The notes beneath the pieces are model-generated. The model had not been told where the DNA came from. It was given only the letters and a program-made list of their open reading frames with translations, and made no database searches. From Microglena sp. YARC (lineage: Eukaryota > Chlorophyta > Chlorophyceae > Chlamydomonadales > Chlamydomonadaceae), in the NCBI GenBank assembly GCA_022414725.1, contig CM039464.1, forward strand, positions 10,148,038 through 10,212,037: 64,000 nt of DNA, read 5' to 3'. Positions within the stretch are counted from its first letter, which is position 1. Each line of letters begins with the position of its first letter. A program made the position numbers and the translations under genes. This document shows positions 41,509-51,504 of the stretch, piece by piece.

Positions 41509-44500
41509 CATATAAATAAATCATGGTCGTGGTCGTGGTCGTGGTGGTCGTGGTGGTGTCATCATCGCGTAGCCACGTGCCGTGGGCGTGCGAAGTGTTA
41601 CCGATTTGCAACCGACTTTCCGTGCATCCAATCCCAGCGAAATGTTCAAATACCGAAACAGCAGATGCGCTTAGCTATGCGCACTCGTTTCATGTCGACA
41701 TCTGCCTCCCATACTATAACTGCGAGAAAATTCGAATGAGAAGATCCTCTCCTTGGAGGTCATCTGCTGACCCTCAGATAGCTTCGCATGACGCTCAGAA
41801 TAATAGTCACCAGTGCATTGCTTCTTAACGGAGCATGAGCCACAGGGCGCATGATGCATGCCAACGGTCCTGGACAGGAGGGCCCGCAACACCGCCAGTC
41901 AGCGCTCAAGGCGAGCCTGCCTGAGCTACGAAGATAGGGACAGAGCCAACAAGCGTTGACGAAATGCCCGCGCTGCCCGATCCGAGGACGTGCGTCAGGC
42001 TGATAATCAAGCCAGGCGAGAAGAGTATGCTGCCCAACCTTGGGAGTTACGCCAGACTCATAATCAAGCCAGGCCTTCAGATCGTCATGCTTTTTTTCTC
42101 CGTCTGCGAGCGTTGCCACCATTCATCTCACGCATGCCCACTTTTGCTAGCCATCGCATCGCATTCGTCGTGGTTGGCACCCAGTTGTTGCGATTATTTG
42201 ACTTTGTTCAGATCGCCATGGCCATTTCGTCCTCCTGCACACTCTCGCGCTTGCCACGATCATCCCATTTTTGCAAGCTCTTTTCGTTGTATCGATTGTA
42301 GTGAAAACGTTGCTGCGATTTTTGCTGTTCCGGGTGTTGACCGAGCATCGAATGGGGCACTGCAAGAGAAGAAGAAGCTGCAGGTGTATTGCCATGCAAT
42401 TGCACCGGTTCGGTGTTCTCGGCGTTATCGGAATCTGAGCGTTTGCAAGTTGTTGGTAGGATCAAAGCACAGCCTGCCCCTCTTTCTGCACGATTGAATC
42501 CCACAGGGTGAAGTGAAGGGTACGAGGTAGGGAGGAAGAGATTGTGTGTGCGTGTTGGTGGTTGGGGGAAGGGATGGTGGTGGGAGAAAGGTGAGAGAAA
42601 TAGAGTGTGTGTGGATGGGGTGGGGTAAGGGGTAGGGAGAGGTCGGGGGAAGTAGGGGATGCTGTGGGTCTGGATGTGGGGGGGAGGGGGGGGGGATGCG
42701 TGTATGTGAGGGTGGGAGGCCACAGCTGAAGCAGAAGGGTAATAGGTTGAGAGAAGAGGTGTGGGTGCGGGGGGAGAGGGGAGCGTCGAGCGAGGGCGGA
42801 GATGGCTGATATCTTGACTGTGTGTAAGGAAGAGGGGGGGGAGGGTATGCAAGGGCGTTACCCGTTATGTAACCCATACCAGACTAGGACCCATGACTTG
42901 GGTGGGAGGATGGGGGTGGGGGGGGTGGCCACCGGCCACAAGGGCTACCGTACTAGCGGACTGCCGTACTGAATATATGTGTAGCACTACCATAATCCTG
43001 AATATATCAAAGTAGATGCAACCAAGTTCAAGTAAGTGTTACCACTACCATCACCTACCTCCACTTTCATACCACCGCACCCCACCTCAACCAACCACCA
43101 CCATTGTCATCACCACCACCACCACCACTATACCACACAAACCGCAGCTGCAACCACTGTTTCGCACATTTGGCATGAACCTGCACTACCTTGAAGTATG
43201 TACGTGTAACTTTCAGGAGTCTGGGACGGGAAGAATAGTAGAGATAATAGCTGCTTACAAGATTGGATAAGGCATCAGTCGGAAGGGACCGGCTGATGAG
43301 GAAGATGGCAACCGTACATCAGGGTACTGTGCTGACTATGTGCGTGCCCTATCTAGTAGAGGCACTACTGTAGACGAGACAGGGAGGGCAACCTGCGCGC
43401 TCTAAGTCACTCTAGTGAATCCGGGAACACCGGATAATAACAGTACAGAGGCCAGTGATGCCCTGATATGTCACGCATGTGTACAGATATTGCATGTGTG
43501 AAAATTGCTTTCCTGAGGAAACTAAGGAGCATAAATAATTAAAGACTGATCAATGTTAATCCTGCAGGCTGGGTTGATAAACATTCCATTCCATGAAGCT
43601 GGGCTGATAAACATTCCTGCAATGAATTGTTGACCTGGTCAAAATAGGAAAACAAACGAAATCTACGAATAGGGGGGAAAAGTTCACGTTTGCTTTCTTC
43701 TGGATTTGTTTTTTGTACTGCTGAAGGCGGCGAGCAGCCAAATTGCTGGCTGAAGGTATGGGACCAAGTTCAAATTCAAGTTCAAATCAGTGGCTGAACA
43801 TTTTTGTTACTGCCAGAGACGGCAAGCAGCCAAATTGCTGGCTGAAGGTATGGGACCAAGTTCAAATTCAAGTTCAAATCAGTGGCTGAACATTTTTGTT
43901 ACTGCCAGAGACAGCGAGCAGCCAAATTGCTGGCTGAAGGTATGGGACCAAGTTCAAATTAGTGGCTGAACATTTTCGTTACTGCCAGAGACGGCGAGCA
44001 GCCAAATTGCTGGCTGAAGGTATGAGACCAAGTTCAAGTTCGGCAGTAAAAATAGATAAGGTAATGATAACGCCTGGTGGGGCGTGGTGTTAAGGGAGCC
44101 TGTCGTACGCGGGTGGGGAGCGGTCTCCTACCTCAACTGGACAACCTACCATCGCGGTTGACGACGACCTGCAACGCCAAGAGCGACCGAAGGGGGAGAA
44201 ATAGATTTACCAGGAAAGAAATTAGCAAACTTCTGTCATCGCGAATCTGCGATCAATTCTATTCTGAGCCATTCTCATCTACTGCCCTTCCTTTCCATCC
44301 TCTGAAGGCGGGTAAGATCTTTGTGAATGTCAAAGTCTTTGAGTATACTCCAGGACCGCGCATTGGGTATGGTCCCCTTGAGAGAAATCAGAACTTGAAA
44401 CTGCTGGTGAGCCTGGGTGCTTCTTACTTGCTTGCTGCAAAATTGCCTTTCTATTTCTGGGGATTTGTTGGAAGACCCCTCCCAGATGTTGTGGAGCGGG

Positions 44501-46724
44501 CTTGCCTTGGGCTAACAATGACCTCTCGATGACAATGCAATGTAATGTATTTGACAAAAGAGATTTGTACAGCTCTAACTTTTCATGAGGCGTAAAATAG
44601 AGTAATGCTAACGCCTGGTGGGGCGTGGTATTAAGGGAGCCCTGTCTTACGGCGGTAGAGAATGGGCTGCTACTTTACCTGGGCAGTGCTACCATGGCAG
44701 TTAACAGCGACACGAGGCGTGAAGGATTACGCAAAAGGGCGTATGCCTCTTGGTTCTTGAAGTGTGGTGATATACCCTTTGGTCGAGGGTCGGTCTCTCC
44801 GGGGACTACGAGACTACGTAGCCCCCCCCCCCCCCCCCCCCCCCCCCCCTTCCCCCCCCAAGTGTATTCCATCAATCCAAGTGCGCCTACTCTTTCGTAG
44901 GAGTGGCAACGCCATTCGAACTGAATCCTTGGTGCCGCTGGTTTGTGTAGGGAGACCCACCTCCTGGGGTGAAATACCTTTAACAACTAAAAAAAAAAAA
45001 AAAAAGTACAAAAAATATCTTCCTCCCCACCACAACCACAACAGGCGGAGAAAAGAAGTTCTTCCTTCAGCCATCCTTGGAATGTACAGCGGGAGCTGCT
45101 GAAGAATGTTTAGCCCTGCCCCTGCGTCCTGTTTGATATGTAGGTTTCATTTTCTTTCTTCGTCGGTTATTTTGTATCAAATATTTTTTATGTGTGTCTT
45201 TTTATTATGTATCTTGATGCATGTTTTTTTTTATGCATGTATTTTTATGTATGCGAGGGGCTGCTTTCGTGAAGATATGAACGTAGCAATACACTACGTC
45301 CCTCCGGGATCAGCCCAAACCCTGTGTCCTGTTCGATATGTAGGTTTCCAGGGTTTTGTTTTCAAATCTAAAAGTTTTTTTTCTAGCTTCATGGTTTAGG
45401 CCGCCTCCAGGGACAGTGTTTTAGAGCTTTTTAAGCTTTGTAAGCTTTTTATAGCGATGATTTTGCCCAAGCGGAGTCAAAACTAGCGATCACTATATAT
45501 AGCCGAAAATATAGCCCTGTAGGTTTCATATTCTTTCTTCATCGGTCCTTTTGTATGTACAGTATGTAGAACTAGTATGTAGAGTGCAATGCATGTTGTA
45601 GAGTACAGTATGTAGAACTGTCATGCAATGCATGTCATAAAGTACAGTATGTAGAACTAGAGTGCAATGCATGTTGGTGGGGTCCCTATTTTGCTTTCTT
45701 GTTTGTGTGACCAGGGGGACAAAAGGTGAGGACAAGTCAATTCATCAGAGTGACCTGGACAAGTCAAGTCATCAGAGTGACCTGGACAAGTCAAGTCATC
45801 AGAGTGACCTGGACAAGTCAAGTCATCAGAGTGACCTGGACAAGTCAAGTCATCAGAGTGACCTGGACAAGTCAAGTCATCAGAGTGACCTGGACAAGTC
45901 AAGTCATCAGAGTGACCTGGACAAGTCAAGTCATCAGAGTGACCTGGACAAGTCAAGTCATCAGAGTGACCTAGACAAGTCAAGTCATCAGAGTGACCTG
46001 GACAAGTCAAGTCATCAGAGTGACCTGGACAAGTCTTTATTTGGGTATCACATGGTGGGACTTGGCATTGGAAGACAGTGAGCGGCCCAGATTTGGCTGA
46101 AAAAACTGTTATAATCCAATCTAAGTCAAGTCATACATGCATTCATCCACACTCCCACTAACCCACCCATCCACAGATCAGAACCATCACATCTGCAACA
46201 CCGAGGTACGAGACAGCAGACACTCTACGGGTCGTAATACAAAAAAAACTGCATCCACACACTTACCCACCTACCTACCTTCCCACCCACACCATCCACA
46301 CACTAACCCAACCACCCATCCACAGATCAGAACCATCACATCTGCAACACTGAGATACGAGACAGCAGACACTCTACGGGTCGTAATACAAAAAAACCTG
46401 CATCCACACACTTACCCACCTACCTACCTTCCCACCCACACTAACCCAACCACCCATCCACCCACAGATCAGAACCATCACATCTGCAACACTGAGATAC
46501 GAGACAGCAGACACTCTCCGGGTCGTAGTACAAAACCCTGCATCCACACACTTACCCACCTACCTACCTTCCCACCCACACTAACCCAACCACCCATCCA
46601 CCCACAGATCAGGACCATCACATCGGGAACTCTGAGGTACGAGACAGCAGACACTCTGGCTCTTCGTAAAGTCCTGAAGCCCGATACAAACCAGTACCAC
46701 AGGAGGTTCATGCTGTTAATCTGA
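39136..46724 (+). CDS. DUF7918-like protein gene, seven exons, frame broken in exon 1
   Basis: Exons 39136-39334, 40371-40443, 41316-41434, 44308-44416, 45045-45107, 45715-45725 and 46608-46724 join with consistent phases into about 227 residues once a 7-bp tandem duplication in exon 1 is discounted. The N-terminus (FAIQLVDRSSGATLPEVE, VFVVARP), the mid-section with MELDGVNMNY, RVTLRPFCFAPFS and AGKIFVNVKVFEY, and the end YETADTLALRKVL resemble the beta-sandwich family DUF7918 (fungi, oomycetes, algae), whose function is unknown. Exon 1 carries an extra 7 bases at AGACCTCAGACCTGG (about 39238) that shifts the frame, so this is either a pseudogene or a sequencing/assembly error. Introns hold a TIR element, SINE-like repeats and junction-derived copies. 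The fifth and sixth exons are the least certain. Confidence 0.5.
39574..40139. mobile_element. TIR element (MITE-like) in intron 1
   Basis: The ~27-bp terminal inverted repeats read TACCGTACGCGCCTTAAGTA and onward (TTGGCAA) on the left, and the complement TTGCCAATACTTAAGGCGCA on the right. The 566-bp interior has no coding capacity and contains two half-repeats with CAAGCTTGCTG and AACTTGCTAGGGCTTAG. Related left ends occur at 55877 and 59851, and a right end at about 61060-61087. Confidence 0.72.
40203..40345 (+). repeat. Dispersed GTCCAGGGGTAGGCC repeat (SINE/MITE-like), one of at least seven
   Basis: Shared landmarks are TTRCAGTCCAGGGGTAGGCC, ACTTGCCCAA, AAAGCATTGATGAACTGAA and CGTGCTGACA. 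The same orientation is at 14390-14530. Opposite orientation copies are at 25955-26110, 36722-36885, 54893-55105 and 58843-59047. Both orientations are in pieces at 2640-2900. No coding capacity. Confidence 0.75.
40371..40443 (+). CDS. DUF7918-like exon 2
   Basis: 24 codons plus one base (AAMELDGVNMNYLASLMEWR, then PAFF), with acceptor ATGTAG and donor GTGAGA. The split codon G|AT is completed by the next exon to give DGF. Confidence 0.62.
40444..41315. other. Intron 2 with SINE-like and CATTCGGG repeats
   Basis: Two copies of the AGCCAAATTGCTGGCTG repeat, each with a GTTCAAGTTCAAG tail, lie at about 40640-40700 and 41205-41275. A CTGGAGATTTTTTTCATTCGGG repeat lies at 40905-41050. TTACCTGCCCT and TGCCCTGCACA(G)TGTC phrases recur three times (40590, 40870, 41065), again suggesting tandem growth of intron sequence. 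Confidence 0.6.
41316..41434 (+). CDS. DUF7918-like exon 3
   Basis: Two bases complete an Asp codon, then 39 codons: GFKEVANKRVTLRPFCFAPF, then STMDPVAGAQ and VENPEHIK, followed by donor GTAAGT. RPFCFAPF is the most family-like stretch of the gene. Confidence 0.65.
41435..44307. other. Intron 3: AT microsatellite, unassigned DNA, donor-side copy, four SINE-like units
   Basis: (AT)n lies at 41461-41505. 41560-42880 is GT/GA-rich on one strand and gives long Pro/Ser-rich open frames on the other that I do not trust as genes. At 42985-43060 a diverged copy of the preceding junction (CCTGAATATATCAAAGTAG and AAGTAAGTGTTACCACTACC) is visible. Four tandem AGCCAAATTGCTGGCTGAAGG units with GTTCAAATTCAAG tails occupy 43720-44045. 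A ~130-bp repeat (AACGCCTGGTGGGGCGTGGT) at 44068-44200 recurs at 44610-44740. Confidence 0.6.
44308..44416 (+). CDS. DUF7918-like exon 4
   Basis: AGKIFVNVKVFEYTPGPRIG, then YGPLERNQNLKLLVSLG. AGKIFVNVKVFEY matches the conserved beta-strand block of the family and joins exon 3 in phase 0. The chosen donor (CCTGG|GTGCTT) keeps phase with the next exon. A stronger-looking donor at 44407 (CTGCTG|GTGAGC) would break the frame with that exon. Confidence 0.55.
45045..45107 (+). CDS. DUF7918-like candidate exon 5
   Basis: After acceptor CACAACAG, in the phase set by exon 4, it reads GEKKFFLQPSLECTAGAAEE, and the donor GTTTAG is weak. It is supported mainly by phase and by resemblance to the FxLxPSLxTxAG pattern I associate with this family. 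Confidence 0.4.
45715..45725 (+). CDS. DUF7918-like candidate 11-nt microexon
   Basis: GTGACCAG, then eleven bases GGGGACAAAAG, then a consensus donor GTGAGG. It is exactly the length needed to restore phase between candidate exon 5 and the last exon. Microexons this short exist in algae and plants, but this one rests on phase arithmetic alone. Confidence 0.35.
45733..46035. repeat. 27-bp minisatellite, eleven units
   Basis: The unit is GTGACCTGGACAAGTCAAGT plus CATCAGA, very homogeneous. The 27-bp period leaves open frames on both strands, which is why peptides such as SSHQSDLDK appear; these are not evidence of a protein. The array starts within a few bases of a donor site, so it was seeded from the 5' edge of the intron. 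Confidence 0.85.
46150..46607 (+). repeat. Three decoy copies of the last-exon acceptor
   Basis: Copies near 46170, 46320 and 46465 repeat CATCCACAG, then ATCAGAACCATCACATCTGC, through ACAGCAGACACTCTACGGGT, about 145 bp apart, with CACCTACCTACC spacers. The fourth member is the real exon, which differs by continuing GGCTCTTCGTAAAGTCC to a stop. Confidence 0.82.
46608..46724 (+). CDS. DUF7918-like terminal exon
   Basis: IRTITSGTLRYETADTLALR followed by KVLKPDTNQYHRRFMLLI and stop TGA, in phase 0. TLRYETADTLALR fits a conserved C-terminal strand. It is downstream of its own decoy copies, as seen for the NOP9-like exons. Confidence 0.6.
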   Translation: MRTITSGTLRYETADTLALRKVLKPDTNQYHRRFMLLI

Positions 46725-46837
46725 TGTTAATGCTGTTAATCTGAACGGTGGCAGAGGGCAGCAGCGTTAATCTGTGGTTAATGCTGTTAATCTGAGGTTA
46801 ATGCTGTTAATCTGAACGGAGGCAGAGGGCAGCAGCG

Positions 46838-46904
46838 ATGGTAGTAGCAGCAGCAACAGCAGCGGCGGCAGATGCGGATGCGGATTTATTGGAGGGATCA
46901 GGAG
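46838..46904 (+). CDS. Possible first exon of a third gene (weak)
   Basis: ATG opens an Ala-rich peptide MVVAAATAAAADADADLLEG that ends at a GTAATT donor, three bases before the terminal-repeat element. It would be in phase with a candidate exon at 51656. The region is preceded by small GTTAATGCTGTTAATCTGA repeats. It could equally be low-complexity non-coding DNA. Confidence 0.25.
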
Positions 46905-46911
46905 GTAATTC

Positions 46912-47132
46912 TTTCAATCGTAGAGTTGTTACACGGTAGAGGACTGAATAGAAGATGTCTAATTGGCGCAACAGGCGCACTCATAAGGAAGCAAGATGCG
47001 TACTGCAGTGTACTGCAGTCACGTGCAGGCCTCAGCTAGTCGGTGGCCTGGCGGCAGGCAACACGGGTCCTGGAGGGAGCAGGAACCGGTGTGCATTATG
47101 CCAACTCAGTTACCGTATGTCGGATAATAACA
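46912..47132 (-). repeat. Terminal direct repeat (left)
   Basis: 221 bp, containing the internal palindrome CTGCAGTGTACTGCAG and the phrase GGTGGCCTGGCGGCAGGCAAC. It ends GATAATAACA. Confidence 0.78.
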
Positions 47133-48989
47133 TACCCCCCAATTTGAGGTATTCTTGAGCTCAAGAATTCCTGAAATTAACTGAGGGGCATAAGAAATTA
47201 ATATAGATATAAAAGGAATATAATGACTAAGAGCTGGTCTGCTTCGGTCAAGAACTTGGACAATAAAATTATTCAGGTCAAGACTAAAGGGAAGGGAGCA
47301 CTTGGAAAGTCTCGAAGTCAGTAAATCACTATATGTGGCTGTACACTGGTCAGGCTTGTCAAGAGATCAGAGGTAAAATTATACGGACCGTGGGAAGGCG
47401 GGCTGGCACAGTCAAGGGGGTAATCTTATCTAAAGAACTCTAAATCACTGATCTAGGTTGGCAGCTTAAGGAGCTGCCAGGAAGGTACCGACTTAAACTA
47501 AAGTAAGTCTATCAGAGGAAGGGGAAATGATGCGGTCATACCTGAGGTCAGCTAACTTATTCCCCCTCTGATTGGAAAGTCAAAGTCTGCAAAAGACTTG
47601 TCAAATCAAGAGTGACACCAGGATAACTAAATCAGAGGCGAGGGGGACTGACAGGACTAAATGTAATACGTCCCGCACAGGGAGCAGTTGGAATACATAA
47701 GGTCAGCATACTATTCCCCCCATAATTTGGGAGCTCTTAATGGATCCCAAATTACGGATGACATTATGAGAAATAACTTAAAGTAGAGATACCCCGCTGG
47801 CTCATAACTATCGGTCCAGATGAAGGATAGGATGAGATACTTCCAGTGTCATCTTTAAGAAATAGGAAGGTAGGCTGGACAGTAAATATAATTGCGCTGC
47901 AAAAGGAGGCCGCATGCTGAGATGCTAAAGCATATTTGAAGACAGCAAGTCACTAGGGGCGCCAGGTGTCGGCCAGGAAACTAGTCAAACTGCTGTTGTC
48001 AGTACATGGGGCAGTACATGGGGCAGTACATGGGGCAGTACATGGGGCAGTACAGGATTTAATTCCTAAAGTGCTCATTGCTAAGAGAAAAAATGTCATA
48101 CAGGTCAGAGGGCATATTTAAATGCCAGGTACTGGGAAGTCATCCAGGGTTAGTAGCTTGGCTGCAATGTTGCTAGAGTTGTCGCAATGCTGCTAGGAGC
48201 TGGTGAGAAGCTAAAGGGCATGTAGGGCCTGCTGGGGAACTGCAGGTCAATTGAGTACTCCTAGGGAGCTGCTGGGTAATCAATCGGAATCTACTAGGGA
48301 GCTGCCAGGTGGGTAGGATTTGCTGGGACATTGCAGATGAAGTGAGTGTAACTAGGACTGCCGTAGGAAAGGTGCAGACCAGGGTGGCTGCAGATCAGGG
48401 AAGCTTGAACAATCAAGAACGGGAGATTGTGTTGCTGATCAGTTCAAGGACAATTACGTGACACGCAGATTTAACTCAGCAAGCGAGGGTATCGCTCATT
48501 TGCTGAGGATCTGCATGCGAATGAAGTCAATGTAATCATTGCATGGTGAGTGCACATAAAATCAGCGGTACTGCGATTTATGCAGATCAGTGTGCAGATC
48601 AGATCATAATCCTCAGGTCAGTGCATTTCACCCATTCAGTCTTTCTCTATTGACATCCCCTCACAGACTATCCTATGTCCACCAGGATGTGTGGCTCCTT
48701 GGGTGTCTTGTGACGGTGGTGGGGACAGGGCAGGGGGGAAACGCCTTGGGAGACAGGGGTGATGTGAGGATGGTTGATGGTTTTCTCCCATGCAATCAGA
48801 TCATCAATGGGAGTGAGAGGCGTGGTAACGTGCTCAGTGGATGTGGATGTGTTGTCCTCAGGGTATGATGTGGATGAGATGGATGTGTCTGATGTGTGTG
48901 AGGTAGATTCCCCCTATTCTCCACCACCATGTTCCAGCACTACACATATCACATGCTGCAGCATTCTGTGCCCCTGATGAGGACACATC
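47133..48989. other. Interior of the terminal-repeat element, no coding evidence
   Basis: The sequence is largely unique in this window. A 15-bp unit (GGGGCAGTACATGGG) is repeated four times at 48008-48055. GAGCTGC(C/T)AGG phrases recur at 48230-48320. No open frame with a recognisable domain. Confidence 0.6.
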
Positions 48990-49493
48990 TGCCCACTCTG
49001 TCCCTGCACCCACCACAGCATCCTGCACTGCTCATGAAGACACCTGTCTTCCTGATCCTCACCTGCATGGGGGGGACCTTCGTACCTATGCAAGTCAGAC
49101 TAATGCTGTAGTGCTACCATCAGACCACCCTGCCCCCACTCTCACCACTGCTCATGATGGGGAAGACTACCTTGCTGATGCTCACTTGCATGGGGGGGGA
49201 CCTTAGTACCTATGCAAGTACATCCAGTACACGTGATGTGGATGTGTCCCCCTCACGTGTACTGGATGTACTTGCATAGGTACTAAGGTCCCCCCCATGC
49301 AAGTGAGTATCAGCAAGGTAGTCTATCATGAGCAGTGGTGAGAGTGGGGGCAGGGTGGTCTGATGGTAGCACTACAGCACTAGTCTGACTTGCATAGGTA
49401 CTAAGGTCCCCCCCATGCAAGTGAGGATCAGGAAGACAGGTGTCCCCATCAGCAGTGCAGAATGCTGTGGTGGGTGTAGGGACGGAGTGTGCA
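48990..49493. repeat. Long inverted repeat, ~245-bp arms and 16-nt loop
   Basis: The left arm ends TCCAGTACACGTGA at 49236. The right arm begins TCACGTGTACTGGA at 49253 and mirrors the left, with few mismatches near the loop and more toward the outer end. Each arm itself contains two related halves with GCATGGGGGGGACCTTAGTA and ACCTATGCAAGT. Transcription would give a long hairpin RNA. Confidence 0.85.
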
Positions 49494-49519
49494 TATGTAA
49501 GACGTCCCGTCTGCAAAAG

Positions 49520-49984
49520 TTATAATTGCAGGTGAGGGGTCAGGTGCAGGTCCGGGTACAGGGGTCCCCCATGCAAGCGAATAGCATTATCATTGGATAT
49601 GGTATGGTGGCTCAAGATTGTGGACGTGGGAAAGGATGTCTTCACCCAGTTATCATGGATTCGCTGAATGTTCATTTCTTCGATCTGATGCTCCATGTAT
49701 TGGAGCTTAATGTTCATTGCTTGGATCTGATAGTGCAACTCTGAAATGATGGGGTCAAGAGCAGGGTCGGTCGTAGGGGCAGGGATAGTCCTAGGGGCAG
49801 GGATAGTCCTGGGTATGTTGGGTTTCCTAGGGGTGTGGATGTTGGATGTCCTAGAGGTCGCAATTTTCCTAGGGGAAGTGATCATCCTACCACTAGTGCT
49901 GCTGCTGGGGATCATCCTACTGCTGGGCAGACGGCTTGAAGGTGGCCTTTGCCTTGGCGATTGACAGATCTCCTTAAAGGTCAT
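49520..49984 (-). CDS. Hypothetical coiled-coil ORF in the terminal-repeat element
   Basis: 154 codons on the minus strand, the element's inferred sense. The N-terminal part is Pro/Ser/Arg rich with repeated RTIPAP. Then SELHYQIQAMNIKLQYMEHQ gives a clear heptad pattern. A Gag-like structural role is possible but there is no zinc knuckle. The right arm of the hairpin lies just beyond its 3' end. Confidence 0.35.
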   Translation of the reverse strand: MTFKEICQSPRQRPPSSRLPSSRMIPSSSTSGRMITSPRKIATSRTSNIHTPRKPNIPRTIPAPRTIPAPTTDPALDPIISELHYQIQAMNIKLQYMEHQIEEMNIQRIHDNWVKTSFPTSTILSHHTISNDNAIRLHGGPLYPDLHLTPHLQL

Positions 49985-50736
49985 GATGCTTCCCCGCCTC
50001 GGGAGAGGATAGGATAGACAACGGGTAAAGTGAGGTCCAGTGAGAGCGTCCGCAAATGACGATCAGATTCCCCCCATTCCGGCTGTGCGCGGGTAGGGCT
50101 GCCGGAATGCCTAGGAGAAATTTGCAGAGTTGCAAAGGGCAGGAGGGAGGGGGGAAGGGGGGGGGGGGTTCTGGAGGACAGGGATAGGGGATAGGGAGGA
50201 GTAGGGGGAGTGGAGGAGGGAGGAGGATTTGCAGGTAGAGGAGGAGGAGGAAGATGGAGAGGTTGAGTCTTGGTGTAACAGGTTCGTAGCGATGGAGGGA
50301 GGGGGGCTGGCGGTTCAGCAATCCGAAAGAATGCTGATCGGGTTTCTAGCCAGTAGATGGCAAGGGGGTGAGTGGGGAGGGGGTAATGGGAATTACCAGC
50401 TTGGTGCTAGGGGGTCATGCCAGGCACAACGATCTCTAAGGATCGTTCAACGCTGTGTGGGATCTGGTGAGCTTTCTCACGTCGTGGATCTTCGGTGACT
50501 GCAGGACTGCGTTTGCTGGGCGTCTTGTACGCGGGACCACAGACAAATGGATAGTTGTTTGGGCAGTAGGCGAGGCAGCTTCGGTATGAATTCCTCACGG
50601 TGGAACGTAGGCAATCCAGGGGCCACTTAGCGGTACTCAGGCCTTCAAGCGAGTCAGAGTGTAAACTGTCGCCCGGAATAGGCGCAGCGGTTGGTCTTCG
50701 GTTAGCGGTCAGGGTTAGCGTGATTGGCCCATAGCC
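49985..50736. other. Interior right part of the terminal-repeat element
   Basis: G-rich on the plus strand (50140-50300) with GGAGGAGG runs. No convincing gene. Minus-strand open frames are Pro/Leu-rich complements of these runs. Confidence 0.5.
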
Positions 50737-50960
50737 TTTCAATCGTAGAGTTGTTACACGGTAGAGGACTGAATAGAAGATGTCTAATTGGCACAACAGG
50801 CACACTCATTAGGAAGCAGGATGCGTACTGCAGTGTACTGCAGTCACGTGCAGGCCACAGCTAGTCGGTGGCCTGGCGGCAGGCAACATGGGTCCTGGAG
50901 GGAGCAGGAACCGGCGTGCATTATGCCAACTCAGTTACCGACGTATGTCGGATAATAACA
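50737..50960 (-). repeat. Terminal direct repeat (right)
   Basis: Same features as the left copy with a 3-bp insertion (ACCGACGTATG) near its end. It is followed by the AATTC target duplication. Confidence 0.78.
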
Positions 50961-51168
50961 AATTCAGATCAACGTAATAATGACCTAATTATGATAGTAA
51001 TAATAATGGAAATAAAAATGGTAGTAACAATAATGGTAATAATAATGTCCTAATAATGATGGTATATGTTTTCATGTCAGGTTATTTATTTTTCTTTCTT
51101 AAACTACCTTCCGCCTACCTGTATACGTTGTTATATCTTGCCCTTTCTTTCATACCTTTTCTTGTTAG

Positions 51169-51225
51169 CTAAAAGCAGCAGCTTCTAGGCAGCTCCCTGA
51201 GCCAACCCATGTGCCAATTCCCAAG
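51169..51225 (+). CDS. Candidate exon, unidentified
   Basis: Acceptor CTTGTTAG, then 19 codons LKAAASRQLPEPTHVPIPK in phase 0, then donor GTGGTA. There is no family match, and the phase does not fit the following candidate exon in its long reading frame. Confidence 0.3.
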
Positions 51226-51504
51226 GTGGTAACAATACAGGAAATATGGTTGTGCCAGCTTCAAGGTGCACTAGGTTGCATCAGATTTGGCTGACTAGCC
51301 AGTCAGGGGAGCTGCACAGAAGCTGCTGGTAGTAGCTGAAAATGATGATGATTGGTGAGTACATTTTTCCTGATACCCTACTAGACTCAAAATGCGCCCG
51401 CAGCTTGACGGAGCCAAGGGGGACTTATGAGCATCATGCCCCAAATAAAGAAAACGAATAAAAGTTTAAAACAAACAGAAAAGTATGCTTTCTTTGCTTC
51501 CAGG

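Larger units (their letters stand above)
46912..50960 (-). mobile_element. Non-autonomous element with 222-bp terminal direct repeats
   Basis: Terminal repeats 46912-47132 and 50737-50960 are about 95% identical and flanked by a 5-bp duplication AATTC (46907-46911 and 50961-50965). On the minus strand each repeat begins TGTTATTATCCGAC, and a GGGGGG-containing purine tract (complement of 47135-47140) lies just before the copy at the left end, as expected for an LTR element read right to left. No reverse transcriptase, integrase or protease is visible in the 3.6-kb interior, so it is non-autonomous (LARD/TRIM-like). A primer-binding site could not be identified. Confidence 0.68.

Noticed and set aside
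42208..42877. Minus-strand Pro/Ser/His-rich open frames of 150-214 codons
   Set aside because: They are complements of a GT/GA-rich low-complexity stretch with no domain, and two overlapping frames are open at once.
43146..43193. An extra exon of the DUF7918-like gene (peptide LQPLFRTFGMNLHYLE)
   Set aside because: Splice sites and phase are acceptable, but exon 3 joins exon 4 directly into a family-like sequence without it; kept only as a possibility.
45657..46081. Protein of repeated SSHQSDLDK or CPGHSDDLT units
   Set aside because: It is the 27-bp minisatellite; three frames are open because the unit lacks stops.
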